Part shown: piece after piece, positions 1 to 5,380 of the stretch
Layout: each line of letters begins with the position of its first letter
Numbering within the stretch: the first letter of the stretch is position 1
NCBI GenBank assembly: GCA_003157595.1
Contig: PMKB01000157.1
Location: 1 to 5,784 of the forward strand
DNA from: Solirubrobacterales bacterium
GTDB taxonomy: Bacteria > Actinomycetota > Thermoleophilia > Solirubrobacterales > Solirubrobacteraceae
Direction of reading: 5' to 3'
Length of the DNA: 5,784 nucleotides
The notes under the pieces: model-generated
What the model saw: only the letters and a program-made list of their open reading frames with translations
The model's database searches: none
What the model was told of the DNA's origin: nothing
Translations under genes and position numbers: made by a program

Positions 1-2
1 CG

Positions 3-2024
3 CCGTTCGCCGGCTCGCTGCTCTTCGATTACATCGCCAGCTACATGTACGAGGGCGACACGCCGAAGGCCGAGCGCCGGGCGCTGGCGCTGGCGCTGGA
101 CCGCGACCTGCTGCGCGAGCTCCTCGGCCAGGAGGAGCTGCGCGAGCTGATCGACGCCGGCGCTCTGGCGGCGCTCGAAGCGGACCTGGCGCGGCGTTCG
201 CCGGCCCGCCAGGCCACTTCGCGCGACGAGCTCCACGATGTGCTGCGCACGCTCGGGGACCTGAGCGCCGCGGCGGTCCGCGAGCGTGTGCTCGACGCGC
301 TCGACTCCGACGCGATGCTGGCGGAGCTGGTGCGCGAGCGCCGTGCCGTGGTGGTGCGCGTCGCGCGCGAGGAGCGCTACATCGCCGCGCAGGACGCCGG
401 CCTCTACCGCGACGCGCTCGGCGTGATGCCGCCGTCAGGGCTCCCGGATGCCTTCCTCGCCGATGTCCCCGACGCGTTGCGCGAGCTGGCGGCGCGACAC
501 GCTCGCGCCAGCGGACCGTTCCCGACGGCCGAGCTCTCCGCGCGCTACGGCGTCGACATGAGCAGCCCGCTGCGCGAGCTCGAGGCTGGCGCTCTGCTGG
601 TCCGCGGCGAGCTGCGCCCGACATCCGATCCGCGTGCCCGCCCAGGCGAGCGCGAATGGTGCGATCCGGAGGTCCTGCGTCGCCTGCGCCGCGCGTCGCT
701 CGCCGTGTTGCGCCGGGAGATAGAGCCGGCCGAGCGCCGCGCGCTGGCCGTCTTCCTGCCGTCCTGGCAGGGCGTCGACCGTCACGCGGCGGCGGGAGCC
801 GGGGTCGAGCGCCTGCGCGAGATCCTCGTTGCGCTCCAGGGCCTCGCGCTGCCGGTGGAGTTGTGGGAGCGGGCCGTGCTGCCGCGGCGCGTCGGCGCCT
901 ACTCGACGAGCTGGCTCGACCAGCTCTGTGCGGCCGGCGAGATCGTCTGGGTCGGGGCGGGAGCGATCGCCCGCCGTTCGGGGCGCGCCGCGCTCTACTT
1001 CCGCGACGACGCTCCGGCGATCGGTCCGCCGGCCGCGGCGGCGAAGCTCGACGCTCCGGCCGAGCGTGAGCACGAACTGATCCGCGAGCGCCTGCGCGCC
1101 GCGCCCTGCTTCTTCGGCGACCTGGCGGCGGAAATCGAGCTGCCGGTCGAGGCGCTGCAGGAGGCGCTGTGGGATCTCGTCTGGGCGGGTGAGATCACCA
1201 ACGACGCCTGGGCGCCGCTGCGCGCGCCGCGGCTCGCGCTGGCCCGCGGTTCGGCGTCGCAGCGGGCATGGGCCGCAAACCCCCGCTCCGGCCGGCGCTT
1301 CGCGCCCGCCATTCGCGCCTCGCGCGCACAGACCCGCGCGCCGGTCCAGGGTCGCTGGTCACTCGTCGCGCCGCTGTTCGAGCCGCTCCCGGACGCGGCC
1401 GCGCGCAGGCGCACGCTGGCTGAGCTGCTGCTCGAGCGCTACGGCATCCTGACCCGCGAGCTGGTCCTGGCCGAGGGCGTCCAGGGTGGGTTCGCCGCGC
1501 TGTATGACTCACTCGCCCAGCTGGAGACGCTCGGCGTCTGCCGGCGCGGCTACTTCATCGAAGGGCTGGGCGGAGCGCAGTTCGCCCTGCCCGGCGCGGT
1601 CGAGCGCCTGCGGGCGCAACGCGACCTCGACGACGCCCCGCCGCTCGTGCTGGCCGCGAGCGATCCGGCGCAGCCGTTCGGCGCCGCGCTGCCGTGGCCG
1701 AACGCGAAGGACGCCGGGTCAGCCGGCGGCGCGCGGGCCGAGGGTCGCCGACCCGCTCGCATCGCCGGTGCGCATGTCGTGCTGGTCGGCGCCGACGTCG
1801 CCTGCTACGTCGAGGCTGGTGGCCGCGGCCTGCAGACGTTCGTCTCCGGCGAACCGTTGCGGCTGGCGCTCAGCGTGCTGGCCGACGCCGTGCGCGCCGG
1901 GCGCATCCGCAAGCTCGAGCTCGAGCGGATCGACGGCGAGCCGGTGCTCGGCGGGCCGACGGAGCCGCTGCTGGTCGAGCTCGGCTTCCGCAGCGGGCCA
2001 CGGCGACTGACGCTGAGCGCGTAG
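3..2024 (+). CDS. lhr: Lhr-type ATP-dependent DNA helicase, C-terminal part (5' truncated by window)
   Basis: The frame is open from the left edge, so the ATG at 45 is internal and about 673 C-terminal codons are visible. Just after the edge comes PFAGSLLFDYIASYMYEGD then KAERRALALALDRDLLRELLG, typical of the domain that follows the RecA-like motor domains in Lhr proteins. The C-terminal half carries other Lhr hallmarks: GRWSLVAPL near visible residue 449, RGYFIEGLGGAQFALPG near 512-530, AASDPAQPFGAALPWP near 551-566 and a GAHVVLVG segment near 588. Lhr is a superfamily 2 helicase that moves 3'-5' on single-stranded DNA and unwinds RNA:DNA hybrids. The long C-terminal region is built of winged-helix units, and this region of E. 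coli Lhr has been reported to have uracil-DNA glycosylase activity. Walker and DEAH motifs fall outside the window, so motor integrity cannot be judged. The gene ends in TAG, 56 bp before nei, the same order as in mycobacteria, which supports a DNA damage role. Confidence 0.93.
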   Translation, partial: PFAGSLLFDYIASYMYEGDTPKAERRALALALDRDLLRELLGQEELRELIDAGALAALEADLARRSPARQATSRDELHDVLRTLGDLSAAAVRERVLDALDSDAMLAELVRERRAVVVRVAREERYIAAQDAGLYRDALGVMPPSGLPDAFLADVPDALRELAARHARASGPFPTAELSARYGVDMSSPLRELEAGALLVRGELRPTSDPRARPGEREWCDPEVLRRLRRASLAVLRREIEPAERRALAVFLPSWQGVDRHAAAGAGVERLREILVALQGLALPVELWERAVLPRRVGAYSTSWLDQLCAAGEIVWVGAGAIARRSGRAALYFRDDAPAIGPPAAAAKLDAPAEREHELIRERLRAAPCFFGDLAAEIELPVEALQEALWDLVWAGEITNDAWAPLRAPRLALARGSASQRAWAANPRSGRRFAPAIRASRAQTRAPVQGRWSLVAPLFEPLPDAAARRRTLAELLLERYGILTRELVLAEGVQGGFAALYDSLAQLETLGVCRRGYFIEGLGGAQFALPGAVERLRAQRDLDDAPPLVLAASDPAQPFGAALPWPNAKDAGSAGGARAEGRRPARIAGAHVVLVGADVACYVEAGGRGLQTFVSGEPLRLALSVLADAVRAGRIRKLELERIDGEPVLGGPTEPLLVELGFRSGPRRLTLSA

Positions 2025-2080
2025 GCGCACCGTCGGTCTGCCATCGCCTGGGTTGGCCGCGCTCTAGGATCGCTGCAGCG

Positions 2081-2857
2081 ATGCCCGAGGGCGACACGAT
2101 CCACTACGCCGCCAACACGATCCGGCCCTTGCTGGAGGGTCGCGTGCCCGATCACATCCGCACCCCCCAGCGCCGCCATGACGGCGACCGCTGGCCCGAG
2201 CGTCTCGCGGGACGCAGGGTGGCGGCGGTGCAGGCCCGCGGCAAGCACCTGCTGCTCCATTTCGAGGGCGACCTCGTGCTGCACTCGCATCTGCGGATGA
2301 CCGGCGCGTGGGCCGTGCACACGCTCGGCGAACGCTGGCGGCGCGCGCAGCGGCGCGCGTGGCTCGTGCTGCGCGCCGACGGCCATGAGATCGTGCAGTT
2401 CGACGGGCCGCTGCTCGAGCTGACCACGGCGTCGCGATGCCGGCTCGACCCGCGGCTGCGCGAGCTGGGCCAGGATGTGATCGGCGAGCGCTTCGACGAG
2501 GAGCTGCTGGTGCGCCGCATTCGCGAGGATGACTCGACGCGTCCGTTCGGCGATGCGCTGCTGGACCAGCGCACGATCGCCGGCATCGGCAACATCTGGA
2601 AGTCGGAGTCCTGTTTCGCCGCCGCCGCCGATCCGTGGAAGACGCTCGCGCAGACCGCCGATGAGACGGTGCTCGCCGCTGTTCGCTTCGCCCGCGAGCA
2701 TATGGCGCAGTCGGCGCGCGACGGCTACCAGGCGCGACCGCGGGCCGTGTACGCACGCGAGGGCGAGCCTTGTCCGCGCTGCGGCGAGCGGATCCGCTGC
2801 GCCCGCCAGGGCGACGGCAATCGCACGACCTACTGGTGCGCGGGTTGTCAGCGCTGA
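2081..2857 (+). CDS. nei: Fpg/Nei-family DNA glycosylase/AP lyase (endonuclease VIII-like)
   Basis: The 258-residue protein excises oxidised bases, mainly pyrimidines in the Nei branch, and cleaves the abasic site by beta,delta-elimination in base excision repair. It begins MPEGDTI, the Nei signature, whereas Fpg begins PELPEVE. After Met removal Pro2 is the Schiff-base nucleophile and Glu3 the general acid. K55 in ARGKHLLLHF matches the conserved beta-hairpin lysine. LRMTG at 71-75 is the void-filling loop region. GIGNIW at 168-173 belongs to the helix-two-turn-helix. A C-terminal zinc finger has C231, C234, C253 and C256, with a candidate finger arginine at R248. All expected catalytic and zinc residues are present and the length is normal. 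The ATG at 2081 is fixed by the Pro-Glu start; a longer in-frame extension to 1694 only shadows lhr. A TAGGAT box at 2065-2070, or a weak AGGA within it, is the only start signal. The gene probably shares transcription with lhr and with the next gene, which begins inside its 3' end. Confidence 0.95.
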   Translation: MPEGDTIHYAANTIRPLLEGRVPDHIRTPQRRHDGDRWPERLAGRRVAAVQARGKHLLLHFEGDLVLHSHLRMTGAWAVHTLGERWRRAQRRAWLVLRADGHEIVQFDGPLLELTTASRCRLDPRLRELGQDVIGERFDEELLVRRIREDDSTRPFGDALLDQRTIAGIGNIWKSESCFAAAADPWKTLAQTADETVLAAVRFAREHMAQSARDGYQARPRAVYAREGEPCPRCGERIRCARQGDGNRTTYWCAGCQR

Positions 2858-3531
2858 TTCGCGTCGGTCATAAGGGGGCGGCCGCGCTCGCGCCGGGGAA
2901 CACCCTGGCGAGCTTCGACGCGGCGCTCACGGCCGGCGTGGACATGATCGAGTTTGACGTGCTGGCGGTGTCTGGCCGCAGCGCGGGGCTCTACGTCGCC
3001 CACGACACCGGGGCGCTTGATCCTCGCGACCCGCTCACGCTCGCGGCGGCGCTTGAGCATCTGAGCACGCCGCCGTTCGCCGAGATCCGCCTGCAGCTCG
3101 ACCTGAAGAGCGCCGGCAGCGAGGAGCGCGTGCTCGACGCGCTCGAGCGCTCGGCCGCCATCAGCCGCGCGTTCATCAGCAGCGGGCGCTGGAGCGTGCT
3201 CGAGCGCGTCCGCGCGCTCGAGCCGACTTTCCCGCTCGGCTGGCCGGTGCCGGGGATCCCCGGGATCTCCGGCACGCCCCTGAGCACGCCGACGCTCGGC
3301 CGGGTCTATCGCCGTCTGCTGCCACGCCGCGCCGCCGCCCACCTCCGCGCGGGAACCATCGACGCGCTCGTGCCGCACTGGCGGATGGTCACGCGCGAGC
3401 TGGTCGAGGCGGTGCGCGGCGCGGGCGGCGAGCTCTACGCGTGGACGGTCGACGACGCTGCCGAGATCGCGCGCCTGGCGTCGCTCGGCGTCACCGGCGT
3501 GATCACGAACGACCCGCGGCTGTTCGCCTGA
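2845..3531 (+). CDS. Glycerophosphodiester phosphodiesterase family protein (GDPD), cytosolic
   Basis: GDPD enzymes hydrolyse glycerophosphodiesters to an alcohol and glycerol 3-phosphate on a TIM-barrel fold with a metal ion. Counting from TTG 2845 (228 residues), H9 in VGHKG and H53 in VAHD fit the two catalytic histidines. E36 and D38 in MIEFDV fit metal ligands, and D86 in LQLDLK sits where a third acidic ligand is usual. The end WTVDDAAEIARLASLGVTG then VITNDPRLF is classic for the family. The usual PENT motif reads PGNT (17-20), and a Pro/Gly-rich stretch lies near residues 135-149. There is no signal peptide or membrane segment, so it should be cytosolic. The start is uncertain: GTG 2836, TTG 2845 and CTG 2854 are all in frame and none has a clear ribosome-binding site. 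Every option overlaps the end of nei or directly abuts it, which suggests translational coupling. The ATG at 2770 would overlap nei by 88 bp and is less likely. The exact substrate cannot be read from sequence. Confidence 0.88.
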   Translation: MSALIRVGHKGAAALAPGNTLASFDAALTAGVDMIEFDVLAVSGRSAGLYVAHDTGALDPRDPLTLAAALEHLSTPPFAEIRLQLDLKSAGSEERVLDALERSAAISRAFISSGRWSVLERVRALEPTFPLGWPVPGIPGISGTPLSTPTLGRVYRRLLPRRAAAHLRAGTIDALVPHWRMVTRELVEAVRGAGGELYAWTVDDAAEIARLASLGVTGVITNDPRLFA

Positions 3532-4042
3532 CCGTGCAGGTCGCCGAGCTGTAGCCGGCTGGATCGGCTCCGACCGCCGCGGCGTGGCCCGATCTCGTCG
3601 CCCGCACGTCCTCGGCGATCGTGTGACCCCCGATGCGCCACTCGAAAACCACCACGCCGCGCAGCGTGTAGCGCTCGGTCGAGCTGCGCGCGAGCACGAA
3701 GTCCCAGCCTGCCTGCCGCTCCACCGCGGAGCCCCTGCCGACCGCGATCAGCCCCGACTCGCCGCCGCGGCCAAAGTAGTGCCAGTGCCCTGTTGGCCCT
3801 CGGTACTCGACGACGAATTGCATGTACATCTGCTGCTGGGCGTCGCCGGTGCCCGGCATCGAGCCGCGGATTCCGATCTCATCCGGATGCGCCGTCGGGT
3901 CGCAGGCGTCGATCGTCGACCACAGCAGCGGTGAGGACGGCCTGGGCAGCGGCGTCGCCGCGAACGCGACCGCCTGAGTGGCGACCAGGGCGCCGGTCAG
4001 CGCAACGACTGCGGCGCGGTTTCGCCTACGCACGAATCCCAC
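3503..4042 (-). CDS. Small secreted protein of unknown function
   Basis: I do not recognise a characterised family. From GTG 4042 the product is 179 residues. A typical signal peptide is visible: RRRNR at 5-9, a hydrophobic core AAVVALTGALVATQAVAF at about 10-27, and an Ala-rich cleavage site near 28-30. The mature part starts with a Pro-rich linker and then has IGIRGSMPGTG (56-66), a tyrosine/tryptophan-rich central part (YRGPTGHWHYFGRGG, 80-94), and SGHAAAVGADPAGYSSATC near the end. Only two cysteines exist, C47 and C169 near the two ends, so one disulfide closing a beta-rich domain is plausible. My impression is that similar secreted proteins occur in Solirubrobacterales-like genomes. Upstream in-frame starts (ATG 4105, ATG 4117) would add codons including ATA and TAT that do not fit the local codon bias, and a TATATT box lies there, so I prefer GTG 4042 or GTG 4033. 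The 3' end overlaps the convergent phosphodiesterase gene by 29 bp. Confidence 0.75.
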   Translation of the reverse strand: MGFVRRRNRAAVVALTGALVATQAVAFAATPLPRPSSPLLWSTIDACDPTAHPDEIGIRGSMPGTGDAQQQMYMQFVVEYRGPTGHWHYFGRGGESGLIAVGRGSAVERQAGWDFVLARSSTERYTLRGVVVFEWRIGGHTIAEDVRATRSGHAAAVGADPAGYSSATCTVRRTAAGRS

Positions 4043-4092
4043 GATAGCGGCGCCAGCGGCATCGGCCGACGCGCAGCTGCGCGATGCAGTGG

Positions 4093-4098
4093 AATATA
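4093..4098 (-). promoter_or_regulatory. Candidate -10 box (TATATT) for the secreted-protein gene
   Basis: Read on the minus strand, TATATT matches five of six positions of the sigma70 consensus and sits in the only AT-rich patch of a GC-rich divergent region. Transcription would start near 4086, giving a leader of about 45 bases to GTG 4042. No good -35 hexamer is seen 17 bp upstream. If the box is real, the ATG codons at 4105 and 4117 cannot be the translation start for this promoter. Confidence 0.4.
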
Positions 4099-4126
4099 TG
4101 TCCATGGGCGGGGGCATTTCATTGGG

Positions 4127-4144
4127 GCGGCGGGTAGCCGCCGC
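4127..4144. repeat. Perfect 7-bp inverted repeat in the divergent intergenic region
   Basis: GCGGCGG at 4127-4133 pairs perfectly with CCGCCGC at 4138-4144 around a four-base GTAG loop. It lies between the divergently transcribed secreted-protein and Nudix genes. It could form an RNA hairpin in a leader transcript of the Nudix gene or serve as a protein-binding palindrome. In such GC-rich DNA a chance hairpin is also likely. A second, weaker 5-bp hairpin (CGGCC/GGCCG) sits at 4173-4187. Nothing else of note is visible between 4043 and 4222. Confidence 0.35.
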
Positions 4145-4222
4145 ACGCAGGCGGTTTGCGGCCTCAGCGCCGCGGCCTGCTCGGCCGAGGGGGCCCGCGG
4201 CCACTGGCTGCGAGGTGCAGGC

Positions 4223-4711
4223 GTGAGCGATGTGCGCGACCCGGCGGGACCGGCGGCGGTCCCGGATGAGCGCCCGCACCGGGGGCACTCGCCCGAAGAG
4301 CGCTCCGCCGGCGGCGTGGTGCTCAAGGGCGAGGAGGTGCTCGTCGTCGTGCCGATGCGCCGCGCCGCCAACGGTGTGCGCGTGCTGGCGCTGCCCAAAG
4401 GGCACCTCGACGGCGACGAGACCGACGAGCAGGCCGCAATTCGCGAGGTCCGCGAGGAGGGCGGCGTCGAGGCCGAGTTGGTCGCGTCGCTCGGTGACGT
4501 CCGCTACCACTACCGCCGCCGCGGGCGGCTGATCAGCAAGCGCGTCCGCTTCTTTCTGTTCGAATTCAGATCTGGCTCTCCGACCGATCACGATCATGAG
4601 ATCGAGGAGGCTCGCTGGCTCCCGATGGCCGAGGCCGTCAAGCAGCTCACCTACCCCGGGGAGCGGGAGATGGTGGCGGGCGTGCTTTCGAAAACCCGCC
4701 TGGACCGATAG
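4223..4711 (+). CDS. Nudix hydrolase
   Basis: Nudix enzymes cleave nucleoside diphosphates linked to another moiety, using divalent metal. The 162-residue protein has a complete Nudix box from G60 to V82: G, five residues, E66, seven residues, then REVREEGGV (74-82), including the metal-binding glutamates. The run SAGGVVL (28-34) opens the fold, LALPKGHLDG (55-64) leads into the box, and a late EIEEARWLPMAEA segment (126-138) is usual for the superfamily. LPKGH and the general layout resemble Ap4A hydrolases and MutT-like proteins of actinobacteria, but the substrate cannot be assigned (diadenosine polyphosphates, an oxidised dNTP or other). The GTG start is supported by a GAGG ribosome-binding site at 4212-4215, seven bases upstream. 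The first 25 or so residues are charged and probably flexible. The gene is divergent from the secreted-protein gene and ends 10 bp before the ASCH gene, so the two may be cotranscribed. Confidence 0.92.
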   Translation: MSDVRDPAGPAAVPDERPHRGHSPEERSAGGVVLKGEEVLVVVPMRRAANGVRVLALPKGHLDGDETDEQAAIREVREEGGVEAELVASLGDVRYHYRRRGRLISKRVRFFLFEFRSGSPTDHDHEIEEARWLPMAEAVKQLTYPGEREMVAGVLSKTRLDR

Positions 4712-4714
4712 CCT
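4709..4714 (+). promoter_or_regulatory. Candidate leaderless -10 box (TAGCCT) for the ASCH gene
   Basis: TAGCCT fits the actinobacterial TANNNT pattern and begins on the Nudix stop codon. It ends seven bases before GTG 4722, the spacing expected when the transcript begins at the start codon itself. No Shine-Dalgarno sequence precedes that GTG, which agrees with leaderless translation. A weak TTTCGA lies 17 bp upstream of the box as a possible -35. The short motif can occur by chance, so this is suggestive only. Confidence 0.35.
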
Positions 4715-4721
4715 CTCGCTC

Positions 4722-5120
4722 GTGCAGGTGCTCAACTTCTACTCGACGATCTTCGCCGACCAGCTCAAGCGTGGCCGCAAGACGGCGACGATCCGCCTCG
4801 GCGACAAGTCGCACAAGTACCGCAAGAATCAGGCCGTGCTGGTCACGATCGGCTACCAGTACTCCCCGCGCGAAAAGATCTTCGACGCCGTGATCGACCA
4901 GGTGGAGGTCACCCGCCTGCGCGACCTCTCGCCGCGCGACATCGAGCACGACAACCCGGAGTTCCGCCGTCACGAGGACCTCGTCCACTTCCTTGAGCAG
5001 ATCTACGGGCGCACGGTCACGATGGACGACACCGTCACGGTCGTCCGCTTCTCGCAGATCATCGACAAGCCGGCGGGCATGACCGAGGCCATCAAGGGCT
5101 TCGGTGGCGCGCAGAACTGA
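4722..5120 (+). CDS. ASCH domain-containing protein (PUA-like fold)
   Basis: The 132-residue protein looks like a single ASCH domain, a PUA-like beta-barrel fold proposed to bind RNA or nucleotides. The N-terminal part NFYSTIFADQLKRGRKTATIR (5-25) has the family signature of a basic GRKTATIR segment with R19, K20, T21 and T23. It is followed by LGDKSHKYRK (26-35) and a barrel strand AVLVTIG (38-44). The middle part, DLSPRDIEHDNPEFRRHEDL (68-87), is distinctive and highly charged. The end, TVTVVRFSQI (104-113), closes the barrel. No signal peptide or membrane segment is present, so it is cytosolic. Some ASCH proteins are nucleases or amidohydrolases, but no activity can be assigned here. GTG 4722 is preferred because it follows a TANNNT box at leaderless spacing and precedes the conserved strand; GTG 4728 is an alternative. 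A longer in-frame reading from ATG 4596 would overlap the Nudix gene heavily and is rejected. Confidence 0.85.
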   Translation: MQVLNFYSTIFADQLKRGRKTATIRLGDKSHKYRKNQAVLVTIGYQYSPREKIFDAVIDQVEVTRLRDLSPRDIEHDNPEFRRHEDLVHFLEQIYGRTVTMDDTVTVVRFSQIIDKPAGMTEAIKGFGGAQN

Positions 5121-5130
5121 GCGGGCCCAG

Positions 5131-5157
5131 CCGCGCGCATAAAGTCTTGCGCCGCGG
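5131..5157 (+). terminator. Candidate hairpin terminator after the ASCH gene
   Basis: CCGCGCGC at 5131-5138 pairs with GCGC at 5149-5152 and GCGG at 5154-5157, giving eight GC pairs with one bulged C (5153) and a ten-base loop. It begins 10 bp after the ASCH stop codon, a usual place for a transcription terminator. No T-run follows, so it would be a non-canonical terminator of the kind often proposed in high-GC actinobacteria, or just GC-rich background. Confidence 0.35.
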
Positions 5158-5214
5158 GTATGTCAGGGCCGCCTAAAAATCCCCGCAAAGCGGCCTAGAA
5201 ATAAGATAAAGACG

Positions 5215-5241
5215 CTGGCACTCTGCCACCGAGAGTGCCAA
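5215..5241 (+). promoter_or_regulatory. CIRCE operator 1 (HrcA binding site)
   Basis: TGGCACTC (5216-5223) and GAGTGCCA (5233-5240) are perfect 8-bp inverted arms separated by exactly nine bases. They match the CIRCE design of GCACTC, nine bases and GAGTGC that the HrcA repressor binds. The outermost pair, C5215 and A5241, is mismatched. The site lies just upstream of the -35 box of the groES promoter. Confidence 0.93.
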
Positions 5242-5247
5242 TTCGGC

Positions 5248-5276
5248 TTGACTCCGCTCCGGGATCCCTATATTCT
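5248..5276 (+). promoter_or_regulatory. Sigma70-type promoter of groES-groEL
   Basis: TTGACT at 5248-5253 matches five of six bases of the -35 consensus. Two overlapping -10 choices follow: TATATT at 5269-5274 (15-bp spacing) and TATTCT at 5271-5276 (17-bp spacing). Transcription would begin near 5281-5284, immediately before the second CIRCE. The promoter therefore sits between two HrcA sites, so repression in the absence of heat and release on heat shock is the expected control. Confidence 0.82.
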
Positions 5277-5285
5277 GTGGGGTGA

Positions 5286-5312
5286 CTGGCACTCGTGAAG
5301 TGAGAGTGCCAA
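5286..5312 (+). promoter_or_regulatory. CIRCE operator 2 (HrcA binding site)
   Basis: TGGCACTC (5287-5294) and GAGTGCCA (5304-5311) are the same perfect arms as in the first site, again with a nine-base spacer and a mismatched outer pair (C5286, A5312). The site covers the predicted transcription start region, so bound HrcA would block RNA polymerase. Left arms of the two operators are 71 bp apart. In the mRNA the element could also form a stem-loop near the 5' end. Confidence 0.93.
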
Positions 5313-5368
5313 CGCGAGCTCGGTGGCCTCCATCGTGGAGCGCGCACCGCGGAAGCACGACACTCAAC

Positions 5369-5374
5369 GGAGGT
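5369..5374 (+). promoter_or_regulatory. Strong ribosome-binding site of groES
   Basis: GGAGGT lies six bases upstream of ATG 5381. It is the strongest Shine-Dalgarno sequence in the window and fits a highly translated chaperonin gene. Confidence 0.85.
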
Positions 5375-5380
5375 TTCAAG

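Noticed and set aside
435..1073. Long open frame on the minus strand opposite lhr
   Set aside because: It lies wholly within the recognised Lhr coding frame, is Arg-rich and low in recognisable motifs, and is what high GC content produces on the opposite strand.
1694..2080. N-terminal extension of the nei frame upstream of ATG 2081
   Set aside because: The extension mostly overlaps lhr and reads as Arg-rich shadow sequence. The catalytic proline must be next to the initiator Met at 2081.
1805..2756. Minus-strand open frames opposite the lhr end and nei
   Set aside because: No domain or start signal is visible, and nei on the plus strand has all catalytic and zinc residues.
3584..4226. Plus-strand open frames opposite the secreted-protein gene
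   Set aside because: They are Arg/Pro-rich shadows without domains, while the minus strand shows a signal peptide and a coherent mature protein.
4561..4575. AT-richer patch GAATTCAGATCT in the Nudix gene
   Set aside because: It contains adjacent EcoRI- and BglII-like hexamers, but it codes in frame for a normal strand and turn, with no sign of a junction or insertion.
4596..4721. Longer N-terminus for the ASCH protein from ATG 4596
   Set aside because: It would overlap the Nudix gene by 116 bp, and the added residues have the composition of a shadow frame; the conserved domain starts after 4722.
4043..4735. Upstream extension of the secreted-protein frame on the minus strand
   Set aside because: Most of it runs opposite the Nudix gene. 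The part nearest the start uses codons unlike the rest and contains a likely -10 box, and a normal signal peptide begins at GTG 4042 or 4033.
5167..5195. GGCCGC/GCGGCC inverted repeat as a terminator
   Set aside because: It has only a 6-bp stem with a 17-base loop and no T-run, and a shorter CCGC/GCGG hairpin competes with it; weaker than the hairpin at 5131-5157.
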